This document shows positions 47,226-59,411 of a DNA stretch of 64,000 nt, piece after piece (position 1 is the first letter of the stretch; each line of letters opens with the position of its first letter). The DNA comes from Lepiota brunneoincarnata (lineage: Eukaryota; Basidiomycota; Agaricomycetes; Agaricales; Agaricaceae), in the NCBI GenBank assembly GCA_023014365.1, contig JAEBUN010000003.1, positions 124,001 through 188,000 on the forward strand, written 5' to 3'. Below the pieces are notes generated by a model. That model searched no databases and was not told the origin of the DNA. It worked only from the letters and a program-made list of their open reading frames with translations. Both the position numbers and the translations under genes were made by a program.

Positions 47226-49194
47226 ATGGACACAAGACGCCTGCACATCTCTGGGCTCACCCCAGCCATAACAAAAGACAACCTCGCAGACCGCTTGTCG
47301 ACATTTGGCACCGTAAAAGCCATCGATGGCTTCGGTCTACTCGATGGCGTCGGCCGTCCTCGGAAATTTGCATATGTGACACTAGAAGCTACGTCGGCAC
47401 AACTTGCAAAATGTGAGGCCCATCCAGGAGTCTCTTTTTCTTTTTTTTTTCTTTCTCGCGTTCAGCACCTGAGCTTGTGGGGTTGCAGGTCTCAAGTGTC
47501 CTCAGCGGTTCAACATGGAAAGGCACAAAGCTACGCATAGGTGAAGCTAAACCTGATTTCGCTGACCGGTTCGTTTTCTCTTCTCGCATTCCATTATGAC
47601 CTTACAACTCAAAATCTTAGGATAGCAGCCGAAAACCGAGAATCTGAAGCATTGGCTACCAAACGCAAGCAAAGAAGGCTCAAACGCAGACGCTATGCAG
47701 CGAAACACGCGGACCGATATGTCTCTAGTCACTTCCGAGTCTGCTGCTCGCAGAGGTGCATGGGTCGTCACGCCTCTTGGGAGGGTGTATAGGCCTATGC
47801 GGATGCGTCCCCTGCATTCACTTCCGCCTCCCACTACTACTACTACCACCGTTGTCATGCAAGCGAAAGAGGGAAGGGGCAGGGCGGCAGGGATTTGCCA
47901 AGAAGAGGATAAAACTCAAAAAGCTTGATGTGAGGGCGAGACGGAGGAAGATTGATATGACGAGGTGGGGGAGCGTGCACATCACGGGTCGATTTTTGGA
48001 TGTAGATGCTCCATCTCAGCTTGGAGGGATGATCATGGGTAATAGCGATGGCGGTGGTGAAGGGGAGGACGAGGGAAGCGATGAAAACGACGCTCAAGAC
48101 AGAAGTACCAAAGACGAAAATGCACATACCAGACCGCATTCTCCACCGATTCCCCACTCATCCCCCGCTCAGCCATTCCAACCCTCTTCTGCCCATCTAT
48201 TTCCTCCACCTCCTACCACCCTCCATACAAATACCTCGACTGGACCCGACGTTGAAACCGACCCTATATTCGCAATCGAGAAACAACGCTCCCTCGACAT
48301 TCTTGCATCCCTATTCGGCGCCACTAGTGTTGGTGACGCTGAAGATTGGATAGGAAGGGAGAGCTTGGGCTCCGACATTGATGAAGCAGACATCGTGCAT
48401 AGTCCATACGCTGGTGCCCTCCCAGGTAGTGATGAAGATGAGGACGAGTTTGAAGTGGTCCCGAATGAAGGCAGCCGACGAATTCCAAACAGTGCTGGTC
48501 TCGGAGAAGACGCAGACGTGGATATGGCAGTCGATGGACAGGAGGCGAGCTCCCAAATAGCATCACCACCAGAAGCAAAGACCATACAGGCCGAAACCCA
48601 GTCTCAGGCGCTAGCACAACCCGCAAGGCTCAAGGATCTATTTGCACCAAAAGAAGCAGAGGGTATGTTCCACTTCATACAACCCTAGTTCACTCAACTT
48701 ACCACAGCTTTCTAGCTGGATTCTCTTTACTCGATCATCTCAACCTTGACCTCGAACTTGACGAGGATGTCCCATTCGCAACAACACAGGAAGCTCAGGT
48801 TGAGGACGAACCTCCCATCCCTGTTCCCGTCCCCGTCTTCGCCCACACAACGACAACTACAAAAACCCAGAAACATCAATACACGTCCCAGATCCAACTC
48901 GACCCCTCCAAACCGCTCTTCTTCCCTCTCGCCATGCTCTCATCTCACCCTCATGCCAAAAACGTCGACCTCAGCACTAGTGCAAAGAACAGACCTAAGG
49001 ATCTATTTGACGCACTCAAGACCCACGGATGGGACTGGCGTGGGGGTGGGTTTTACCGGACTCAGACCGAGGATGAAGTGAGGGAGCGGTGGGATGCGCA
49101 AAAGGGGGAAGTTGACGAGGGAGTGGAAGAAGAGGTGCAGGGAAGCTGGAAGAGCCGGGAGACGGAGGGGCAAGGGAGAGGCAGAAGGCTTTGA
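47226..49194 (+). CDS. RRM protein resembling ribosome-biogenesis factor NOP8
   Basis: The N-terminal RRM reads MDTRRLHISGLTPAITKDNL, STFGTVKAIDG and RKFAYVTLEA; after introns come STWKGTKLRIGEAKPDFADR, RIAAENRESEAL and a basic run, then DMSLVTSESAARRGAWVVTP with LGRVYRPMRMRPLH. A long open frame follows (VRARRRKIDMTRWGSVHITG, acidic and proline-rich stretches, ARLKDLFAPKEAE), then the C terminus AGFSLLDHLNLD and FYRTQTEDEVRERW, stop at 49192-49194. This RRM-basic-acidic-C-terminal plan fits the NOP8 family of 60S biogenesis factors, by pattern rather than search. Frame changes near 47495, 47713 and 47850 are not explained by introns I can see. It may be a damaged original or a consensus with extra bases. 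Confidence 0.65.
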
Positions 49195-49557
49195 CTAGTT
49201 GTCGATAGATGACGACCAACGACGGTTCTGTCAGTAACAATTTGGGGTGGGTGCGGATACGACTTGGCTGGGTGTATGATCTTTGTTGGTGTATATGCAG
49301 TTGCAGAGGAAGGAGGGACTGCTGGTGATCTTGATATATCGAAAGAGAGGTGACTCGGGGATGCGCTATAATTAGCCGCTGTGACTCTTCAAGCTTCAAC
49401 GTACACCGAAGGAGTGAGCGTCTCTTGTGCCGACAACACAACCGCCAACTCATGGCTGAAGGTATATGATACTCATCAAATGATAGGCACGAACAGCGAA
49501 TATTTGTACAAACAGATAACGAGGGAACCGAATTGCTCACTGATGACTAGGGTATCT

Positions 49558-50490
49558 CTAGAACGTTGAATATGCGTATGCAGAACAGGTTAGGGTTGTC
49601 ATAGGCGGATATAACTGGGGAGGATCCTGTTGGCAACGTTTAACCCTGGTGGAGAGTATCTGTAACACGAGAAATCCGAGTACAAAGGTAGATATGGGAG
49701 GAAGAAGCAATCCAGTGATGGAGTCGGCGTTCGGGGCTCTCGATGGATCAGGATTTCGAAAGTGGTTGATGGCGTCGTAGAGTACGTATATGCTGAGAAC
49801 AGAGGCGAGGGAAAAGGAAGTGAAAGGGGCCTGGCGGAGGGCTTCTCGAAAGCCCTTGCGCACCCTATCGAAATGAATATTTCCGTCTACCTGCATAAAC
49901 GAGGACTCTCAACATCCCCGAGGCCAGGGTATGAGCACATAACGTACCTGTGTTTCGAACTCGACACGTCCCACATAAGACAAGTTGTTGAGAAGTTGAT
50001 TTGCTAGCTTGGTGGTGAAGAACCATAGCAAGTATTGTGCAAGTAGATAACCCCTTGCGCGGCGGGAAAAATAGAGACCATTAACTTCCTCAGGCATGGA
50101 GCATAGGATCTCGACAAGTGTGAGAGCCCAGGTATAACTATGACATCGCCAGCGTCAATAATGCTAGATAAAAGGATGGGGGGAATGACATACGGCAGCA
50201 TTACTATAGAAGAAAATGCGATGAGCTTGAGACCATAGTACCAAGTTAGAGGTGCCCATGACGGTCTTGGTGGTTGTTGCTGAAAGGGCCGGAACCCAAA
50301 AGAGACAATGGAGATCACTAAATCAAGCACCAAGATGACAAAACTTTGTGTCCTGATGACGTAATAAGTGATAATTAAAATATATAAAAAACATGGAAAA
50401 TGCAACTGACCATTTCAAAGGTCGAGATTGGGGGGAAAGAGCTTGTAGATGCTGCAAGCAGCGCAATAGGGTATGCAAAATGATCTTCAT
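49558..50490 (-). pseudogene. family A membrane protein, copy A7 (short form)
   Basis: ATG at 50490 gives MKIILHTLLRCLQHLQALSP, joined at the conserved phase-2 intron to LKW|TQSFVILVLDLVISI. Helix 2 (LKLIAFSSIVMLP), exon 3 (YFSRRARGYLLAQYLLWFFT) and exon 4 (SFSLASVLSIYVLYDAINHF; LLLPPISTFVLGFLVLQIL) are open. One extra base near 49632 changes only the last residues: other copies end RCRQTLPSHTRLG or similar, this one continues to a later stop at 49558. This is therefore the least damaged short-form copy and may be functional. Confidence 0.65.
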
Positions 50491-51284
50491 TTGGTATTGC
50501 AGGAGGTTATAGCCCCAAGCAAACCCAAAGGACTACCAGGGCTGGGCAGTCTATGTCCAATCTAGTGGGTCAACCATGCGACAAAAAGTTTTTTTAACAG
50601 GTCAAGTTTATATGCCCTAATTAATAAGGCGCGTGTGGCATCGACGAACCACAAACCATCTCAATTCACGGCCCATGCAAGGGGGCCAATCTGATGCGTG
50701 GCAGCCAAAGCTGGCATAGGGTAGGGTCCAATTAATCCGTCAATTTCGTTTTTCGGCTCGCGGCGGGCGAGTCTCTATCTAGTTCTTAAGGGAGCCAAGC
50801 CTGGTGAATAATTTAGCTGCGACTCCCGGGCTTACAATCCCGCTCCAATCCAATGGGGGTAAAAAACAGCTGACACTAGCAGCCTTGTTTTGTTAGCGCA
50901 GGCGGACAAAAAAGTTGAGGTGATGCCGCGGAGCGGAGATCAAAACATGCGAATTTTCGATTACTGCTGACTGCAAAACGCTTAGGCGTGATCACCACCC
51001 TAATGGATGCGTCCGAGTCTTGAATCTACATCCACTTTCCACCATCGGCGTGTAATAAGATAGGCTCATCAAACCAGCTCTGCCAATCTTAGAATGGTAC
51101 AGTCCGCTCCTCATAGAAGTGGATGATTGACTGCTATCAGGTGTGCAGATCCAATACGTCTATTTACGCCTATTTCCTCCTCCCATTCTCACTTCCACTG
51201 CTGTCAGGCGAGAAAGCAAACCAAGTGATCGAAGAGCTGGATTGCATGCCGCCCCCAAAAGGCAGGAATTCTAATATGAGTGCG
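50491..51284. other. spacer, no gene
   Basis: 5' flank of A7 followed by unrelated sequence with no supported frame. Confidence 0.5.
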
Positions 51285-52480
51285 AGGTAAAGGAAGATGA
51301 GCCTGACGAGGTGTGGGAACGCGAATCTCAAGGGTTCTGGTGTTCCATCTAACGCTGGGTGGGTGAGCACGACGATGGTGACGATGAAGAGGATGACGCT
51401 CAAGACGAAGACCCAAAGACAAAAACTACACAGCCAAACCACATCTGTCAATTCTTCCACGCGCAGCCGGCCCAACACTGGCTTCCCCGCTAACCCTCAC
51501 CCCCTACCACCCTCGCATATAAATACCTCGACTGGACCCAACGCTGAAACTGATCATACAGTCGCACTTGTGAATTAACGCTCTTTCGATATTCTTGCAC
51601 CCTTATCTGGCGCTTACCGGTGCTGACGACGCTGACGATTGGATAGGAAAATATTGACAAGGCAGGTGTCACACGTAACCAATACGCGCAGGTGGGCGAT
51701 GAAGAGGACAAGTTTGAAGTTTTTCCCTGTGAAGGCAAGCTGACGGACTGCGATCCCAATGAAGCCGCGGACGATAAACAGGGGTACAGGAGCTACAGGA
51801 AGATACGAGTTCCCAAGTAGCGTCACCACCGAAAGTAAAAGACCAGCAGTCATGGCCTCAACCCAGTCTCAGGCACCAGGATAATCCACGAGACCCAAGG
51901 ATCTATTCTCACCAAAACAGAAGCAGAGGGTTCGTTTCCACACCTCATACAACCCCAGTTCCACTCAACTCACCAACACTTTTCAAGGCGGATTCTCTCT
52001 ACTCGCCGACCATCTCAACCTCGACCTCGAACCTGACGAGGATGTCTCATTCTCAAAACACACGAAACCCAGGTTGAGGGTGACTGTCCCCGTTCCTGTC
52101 GTCTCCCGCACAACTACAACTACGACTACAAAAACATAGAGACATCAACAGGCATCCCAGATCCAACTCGACCACTCCAAACCGCTCTTCTTCCCTCTTG
52201 CCATACTCCCATCTCACCCTCATGCCAAAAACGTCGACGTCAGCACCAATGTGAAGAACAGACCGAAGGATTTATTTAACAGTGCTCAAGGCCTAGGAAT
52301 GGGACTGGTCAGAACCACCGAACTCGTCAAAGGCGACCCCAATCCCGCCGTGCGAGGGTAGGTTTTATCGGACTTGAAGTGAGGGAGTGGTGGGAGAGTT
52401 GACGCAGGAGAGATGGGAAGAGCCGGGTGGACAGGGGACAGGAGGGATATTTTTGATGGCTGCAGCAGACACGTATTATA
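51285..52480 (+). pseudogene. 3' fragment 2 of the NOP8-like gene
   Basis: Decayed copy of the gene at 47226 from the VRARRRKIDMTRWGS region (around 51285) to the C terminus. Matching landmarks: TNTSTGPNAETD near 51525, PRDPRIYSHQN-like text for ARLKDLFAPKE near 51880-51920, ADSLYSPTISTSTSNLTRMS-like frame for LLDHLNLDLE near 51990, and PLFFPLAMLSSHPHAKNVD near 52185-52240. Many frame changes. It retains more than the fragment at 36 kb but also lacks the RRM. Confidence 0.75.
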
Positions 52481-52508
52481 CAGTGATGGATAGTATTCTA
52501 TAAAGTTC

Positions 52509-53832
52509 TCAGAACAAATTTTCTTGGCCTTGAGCCAGACCACCAAAATAACACGTCAAGGCTTTCAACTTGTTCCCCATCCACTCCTCTTCCACTTCGA
52601 CCTGTTCCCCCGGTAGCCGACAATCGCCATTCAACAGATCCCCTATTTCTGTCAGGTCGGTGTTCCTTGGGAGATAGTAGGCCACGTTGTGCGTTAAACG
52701 TCTTGTCAGATCAAAGAGCTCCTTCCCGTGAACCGGCCGGATCGACGTTAGCGAATAAGCCGGATGGACATCGGCATCAACACCCCTATCATCATCATCA
52801 TCACCATCTGCAGCAGGCGCTCCTGTTCCTGTGGTGCCAGAGAGATAAGACGGACCTCCCCATGGTGGACTAAGAAACACAACATCAATCTTTCGTCGCC
52901 CGTTAGGCGAAGCAGCGGAGGGGGACGTAGAGAGGCAAGTCCTGGCAAAGGAGATATAATCGGCCCGAATGAACTCTATTCTATCCGCAACGCCGTATAT
53001 CTGCGCATTGTGCCGTGCCAACGCCAATCGGACAGAATCAGTGTCAAGTGCGATCACTGTTAAAACCAAGATAAAATAACGTTAGCCAACATCCAACAGA
53101 AAAAGAAAAGCAAAAAAAAAAACATGAGGCATACGCCACAAAACATACCCCGTTCGCACGTCCTTGCAAATGCGATTGCATTGCCCCCAACACCACAAAA
53201 CGCGTCTAGAATGGTATCGCACCGACATCGTTCTGCGATTTGGTCGGCAATTCCGTTCGGGCGTGACACTGTACCAGCCTTCTTCGTCCAACAGGCACCC
53301 CGGTGGGGTATGGTACAGCGAGAACAAGCGTATCCGTTGGGAGAAATCTAAACAGGGCGAGGGAAGGGGGGTGGTGAGTCAAGGGACCTGTAGCTAAGCC
53401 GGGCAAGGTTTGAGACGAACGCACACTTTTTGAGATGTTCTGGGACTTCTGACAAGTTCCGGTAAAACGGAACAAGGCCACTCGCATCGTATCTGCGTTT
53501 TCGCGGGGGAGAGAAGTGGGTGGTGGTGGTAGGCTTCGCCGACGAGACGGAGACCGACTCGGATTCCCTGCGAGTTCGTTTCGCAGGAGGCCCGTGTTCT
53601 GGCGCCACCGAAGCTGAATCCTGGCCACCCTCAGCCGATCCCGGGATCCCTGGTATCGTTGAGTTGCCGACGGCTGCAGTTCCGGGAGCGACAAGGGCGG
53701 AGAAGGGGAGGAGGATGAGGGTGGTGATGATGATGATAATGATATGAGTGTTGGCTGGGGCGGGTCTGGTTGATTGAGAACGGCGACGAACCGCGATAGA
53801 CCAGTTAGCCCCCCTGCTTTTCGCTTGCCCAT
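52509..53832 (-). CDS. TGS1: trimethylguanosine synthase (cap hypermethylase)
   Basis: TGS1 converts the m7G cap of sn/snoRNAs to trimethylguanosine. Exons on the minus strand: about 53832-53425, 53347-53149 and 53056-52509. Signature blocks: LVPFYRNLSEVPEHLKK, YFSQRIRLFSLYHTPPGCLL with DEEGWYSVTPER, the SAM-binding TILDAFCGVGGNAIAFART, VIALDTDSVRLALARHNA and IYGVADRIEFI, and the catalytic motif VVFLSPPWGGPSYLSG. Spliced codons across both introns restore family residues (KK|YFSQR and ER|VIAL). Two breaks remain: one extra base near 53250 inside PER..IADQIAERC, and a frame change in the low-complexity serine/proline region near 53700-53760. As TGS1 is normally single-copy, consensus errors are a serious alternative to loss of function. 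Confidence 0.85.
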
Positions 53833-54920
53833 CTTTCTCACCCGTCGGTTCTTGTTGTTTTTCCCCCTGAGTGATTGTTCGCTCGAGATGGCAAGTTCAA
53901 GAAGTCAATCAGGCATGCGATATCAAATACAGTTGGTTCCCCCACCAAGGCTGATCCCCCTTTCCCACACTCCAGAAATAGCTTTCGAATAAAATCGAGG
54001 CGACAAAACCTTCAACAAAAAAGGAGTATGTAGTGTTCTGGCACTAGGAGATCGTGTGGCTGCTTAAATACGCGCATGTTCTATCGATTTCATGTAAACG
54101 CGAAGGGCAGCGGTTCATGGTAAGGCCGCGAAGTAAACGGAACGCCTCCCCGGGCGTCAACACTGTCACCCATGAAGTGCGCGCCTCTTTGGAGGGCGCA
54201 AAAAAGAAAATTCGAGAAAAGCACGAAAACAAATTTCGGTCTTCTAGTATCTAGAAGTGGCGGGTTTGCCAAGTCCTCTCGGGCTATAGATAATGAAAAG
54301 GACTTGGAGACGCTTGGTGCTTGACGCTTGATGCCCGTCAATCGACCCAGGGCCGGGCCTTCGTGTGGGAGGGGTTGCACTTACGGTGTGAAACGACACC
54401 AACAAAAAAAAAAAAACCTCAATCACTAGAACAAAAGGAACCAAAGGAACAAAGGATTACGAGAAGGAACAACTGTCTGAAGGGGAATAAAGGGGAAGGA
54501 GAAAAGACACTTATTCCAACTATCCCAAGCCATGTCAAGTAACGTGAAGTGAGTGTGAAACGGTACCTCTCCAAGAGGTCAAAGAGAATTGAATTCCCTC
54601 CAGGAGTAGTGGTCCCTAACTCAATCTGCCGATCCGAGTGCCCGAAACGTGGACGACGACGATCCGTTCTTTTGAGGCAACTGAATAACCCCCCCACACA
54701 CACACACCCACCCCAAGAGGTCCCGGACACGAGCGCACGGCTGAGACGAATAATCACTATAGACCGAGGGGGGGGGAAAAAAGGCATAATCTATAGACAT
54801 TAGACATGAAATTTCGTCACTATGAAGAACAGCGGGTTATACTACAGCGCCCCGTTTAATACACAAAGTCTATATCCCTTCCAAACACTGCGAAGCAATA
54901 AAGCCCCGCTCGTGCCACAC
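53833..54920. other. no recognisable gene
   Basis: Upstream region of TGS1 and 3' flank of monooxygenase E. Open frames exist on both strands (for example 54054-54254 plus), but none shows family resemblance or splice structure. Confidence 0.4.
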
Positions 54921-56922
54921 TTAATAGGACTCTAACAATTTCGTCGCCTCTTGATAGGAATCTTCCGGGGAACTTGACCAAGCCCAGTCCCAGTTACGCT
55001 TGACGGCCTCCATGAGTCTCACAAGCTCTGTACGCAGCTGCTGTCCCCACAAAGCGGAGGTGTTGAAACCGGGATGGGAGAACGTAAAGTACTTCCCGTT
55101 CAATCTCGATCTCTCTTGTACCTCCAAAGCTCGCGGCCGTCGGACAAGATCGTATATCCCCAGGGCACGTTGTATTGAGGCAGTGCTGCCGTCAGTCTTG
55201 GGGTGGCCGAGGAGTGTGGCTAGTATGAATGCATCCTGGGGGTGGGTGTTGGGCCATCATAGAACAAATGTCCGGATAAAACTTGTACCCACCTCGATGG
55301 CTTGCCCGGCACCCGAGCCTTGGTGCGGAACCATCGCATGTGCCTAAAAAGACATCAAAAAATTCGTGTTAGCTCCAAAATCGAAAGATGGATGTTTTTT
55401 CCCCCGGACATACCGCATCCCCGATGATGGCAACACGTCCATGGACAAAAGTGGAGAGTGGCCGAACAGTATGAATTGCCCATCGCAGAGGTCTATCAAC
55501 GCACTTGAAAATCGAATTTCACAGGATCAGCGAGTTGTGGTTGTCATAAATCCGAAGAACCCCTCGGGGCACTCACTTCTAACAGGGCCTGGACTTCGGG
55601 CTCCCATTTCGTGAATTTACTCGCTATCTCCTCCTTGTCCTGCTGGGATTACCCACTGCCCGTCAAACTTGGTGTTCTCTTTATCATGTCGCGAAACAAA
55701 TGCCACAAAGTTGATCAGCTTTCCCCGGGAAATGGGGTAGGCGACGATGAACTGGTGGAATATGAGGTTAGCCGTGCCGGAGGGGTGGTCTGTCTATCAA
55801 CTCACACCATCCTTTCCGAGGTACTGTGTAATATAAAAACTTGATTCAGCAATTGGATCATCTAATCTGCCAAGAACAAACAAACCTGGATCGGCTGAGT
55901 GAGGATACGGTGGTTGGGATACCGGGCCCTCAGGAGGTCGGTAGGTATGAGGGCACGATAGGAATTAGTCCCACTCCACACTGGGTCGATCGAAGCCAGG
56001 TATTCAGCTGCTTCTGCTCTTCGACCCTCTGATTGAGCAATGTGCGCCTTCTCAGTGAAAAGCGTCTTTCGAACCGCGGATTTTAAACCGTCAGCACCAA
56101 CAAGGACATCGCAGGTTGCTGTTGATCCATCCTCGAATAGAAGGCTGACAGGTTCAGAAGGTCGCTGTGTATAGCTCCGAAGACGCTTTCCGCAGCGTAT
56201 CCTACATGTAGAAGCGACGCGGTTTAGGAGCACCTGTTGGAAATCCGAGCGATGGAAGGCTAGGAGGTTGCCTAGCGGTTGGGGTGGGGGTGTTGTTAGT
56301 GACAATGGGCCACAATGTTGTCACAAGGACGGTGAGAAACATGACACACCCTGTGTTACGAGAGTGTAAAACTCCATTCCCTCTGGACAGTCACTTTTCC
56401 TGTAGACAAACGTACGAACTGCACAACACTTTTAGACCTCATGACCGAGGACACGGAGTGAGAAAGGACTCACCAGGTCCTTCCTGGCGTTTTACCTCTG
56501 TCACTTTCAGCAAGTTCATCTTCGAGACCGAGTCTTCGTATAATTTCCCATGGACCTACAGGGGGGGGGTTATGGCCATGGCAACAGTTAGCGCTATCGA
56601 GTAGGAGAGAGAAGCTTGGTGACGTACGAGGAAAGACTCCAACACCTGCGCCGGCCTCGGTGATCTTTGACGCTGCCTCGTAGATGGTAACTTCGATGTC
56701 TGGGTACCTGGACAACGCGACTGTGGGACATACAGGGATCAGAAGACTCCCGAGGGGGGGAGGGGGGGAGTGTTTCCAAACATATAGAACAACTCTCACC
56801 TGCTAGAACCAAACCAGCGATACCGCCACCACTATCCATACATATGAGAACTGGTCTCAACGATGGAAAGGGTAGAATGGACTGCCATACCTGATGCCGA
56901 CTCTTAGTCTTGTACCAGGCAT
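54921..56922 (-). pseudogene. FAD-dependent monooxygenase, copy E (inverted, two frame breaks)
   Basis: Fifth member of the family at 4.8-16.0 kb, on the opposite strand, with ATG at 56922 and stop at 54921-54923 and the same exon order. FAD motif SGGGIAGLVLA (one Gly of the canonical GGL replaced by Ala), DG motif VLVGADGLKSAVRK and GD-motif exon AHAMVPHQGSGAGQAIE are present. It shares the NRVASTC and QRPSEPVSLLFEDGSTATCD text with copy A, so A and E are sisters. One extra base lies near 56505 (before VTEVKRQEGP) and one near 55645 (before EEIASKFTKWEPEVQ). Either a displaced pseudogene or an active gene with consensus errors. Confidence 0.8.
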
Positions 56923-59411
56923 ATCTTGTATTGTAGAAGCTCGAAAAGTGAAGAGGGGGGATGTTGTTGGAGGATCCAGGGTATCAGCCCGGAGGCCATA
57001 AATATTAATCCTCGTCCCATCCAAGTTACACGGTTGGACCGGCCTTGTGCATTGGCAGCAAGTAAGCACATCCAATTAAGAATTTGTGACATTTCAGATC
57101 TAAGCGACGGAGATCTCTGGTCAGATAAGGGCTGGGTACGTTGGGTCCCACGATCCGGTCGCTCTTCGCTCCTCGATAGGTAACCAACTCGCGGGTTTGA
57201 TATGATCATTGCATGGACACTTGACCCCATCCACCCCCCTCATCCATCGTTCCATACAGCCATTTTTGGTTTTGAGTTGTAGCCTTGCACCACTAAGGAT
57301 CGTCCTTGGCCTTTTATCCGAAAGGAGAGGGAACACGGGATAGCCGAGCCATGGGGTTCTTGAGTCCTCGTGTAGGTAAAGCCGAGTTGATTTATGATGC
57401 CTTGGTCAGGGTTCTTCTGCATACTCTCAAGCGAACTATATTTTGCCGTTCGAGAATTTCTTTCTAAGTCCCCGACTGAATTATCGAGGGTTCACAGTTA
57501 CGACCATTCAAGGGTAATTTAGTCGTAGACAATTCACAGTGCCAGGATGATTGTTCCTCTAATTGATCACCACCTGCGTCCGCGACCCTAAACCATTTTA
57601 TCCCATCCCGAAGGTGTGTTCCCCCTCTGGTTCCGCACACCTTGCCACAAGGACTTACACACACTCAGTGTTAACCAAACAGCCCTCGAGAATCGGCTCG
57701 CCCAGAATTAGGTCCATATGGGTAAGCGAACAACCTCGCTACGACGGAAGGGGGGGGGGGGGGGGGGCCAGGCCCACTTGGGATTCACGGGCCGTGAGTT
57801 GGGGTCGCGCGCGCACACCAGCGTCACTTGTTCTGATCTATACCTGGAAATCAGGTCATTGGTTGTCAAGGAGGGGTCCGCTGTGTACATACATACTTAC
57901 ATTCTCCTAACCCGCGCCTTGTTACAACCTAACACCGGCGTCGGTGTTTTAGTAGCCTTGAAATTCTCCTCCGACACTGGGGGTTGCACCCAAACCCTTG
58001 GAGCTCTTGATTTATATAACCTCACCCCGTGACTCTTGCATTTCGCATTTGTATTCTGCAAGGGCAGTTAAATTAAATACAGCAACTAATCCCTCAGGTG
58101 ACCAAAAAAAAAAAAACCCCTACTCTCGACGACACAGTCCACTGCGTTCTAACCATATGAAACAAATGCCCTCACTTGACTACAAGTAGCAAAAAGCATA
58201 TCTGACAAATTTACCTCCGCTCTCTCTTATGCCCGCTCGTTTTCCACACCCCACCCCCCCTCCAACCCATTCCCGTCCGTAGAAATCGGACAGTGGAGAG
58301 AGAGCCCTGCGGGGAAGGGGGGAGGGGAGGAGAAAGGGAAATGACCTCATGAGTCACACATAACCAACACTTAGGAAATCGCAGAGTTTGATGATCTCAA
58401 CGACCGATCTCAGATAACTTCAAAGATAAAAAGGCGGCGTAAAGGAATGACGCTTCTATGAAGGATGTAATCCCTCTATTGGTGGCTGACCCTAGTGCAT
58501 TATTATCCATCCTTACCAGTCCCTATTCGATGCAAATTTACTACCTGAACTTGGTTAAGCAAACATCGCCCCTAATCATCGCCTTTTCAGATATCGTCAT
58601 TCATTTTTACCTCAACCTCAAGAATTCTCTCAGGTGCGCTTTTCCGGTCATCCGCCGTTTCCAGTGAAATGCGGGAACGAACCAATAACGGCAAAGTCAT
58701 ATTTAATGAAAAATAAATAAATTTGACGGTCACACAAGATGGGAGGAAGGAAAGGGTTCTTTCTTCCTCGAAATCTGTTGGGAAGCCCTACTATCGCGCG
58801 AATTGTCAAAACCCGAGCGCAGCTGGGGAAATAATATTATCTTTAGATTATCCTCGTGTGATAATCGCAACATCTACATATATCCAATGACACCTCTACT
58901 GCGATCTGGGGATCCCCCTACGAGAGGCCACGAGGTGATGGACATGAGAATCCAATTAGGCTTTGCTGTCCAAGTGTTGGCCTGACGCTCGCCTAACCAC
59001 TCGTCGACGGTTAGGTCGCAAGTTTCATAATTAATGTTTTGCAGGAGTGATCGACAACAATGTCACCAAACTCCTTTCGCTTGGGATAAGCCGCTCAAAT
59101 CGTGGGTATTTTAATCCCGACATATCACTTTGCCAGCGTACATTAAGCATCTAGTCGCGGCAATATCACAAATCAAGACATGCAAAGAGTTGATGGAAGC
59201 CATCTTCTGTATCCAGCAGCAACATCCTCAAGTGACTCCGGATAAATCGCGCGAAACGGATGACCCTTCTTCTCCCTCGCTCGAGTAGTTGTGAATGCCG
59301 TCATTAAAAAAGGTTATGCACGTGAAGGGTTACGCCTATCCATATCACGCAGGAGTCATTTCGAGACAAAGGATGTGGGAGACCACGCGGTCCGCAGACT
59401 ATCTATCCTCT
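56923..59411. other. no recognisable gene
   Basis: About 2.5 kb with no coherent exon chain. It contains an 18-base poly-G run (57750-57767), pyrimidine-rich tracts near 58230-58270 and an isolated open frame at 58458-58667 with hydrophobic segments but no family resemblance. Confidence 0.45.
57750..57767 (+). repeat. 18-base poly-G run
   Basis: Uninterrupted G run in non-coding sequence. Confidence 0.9.
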
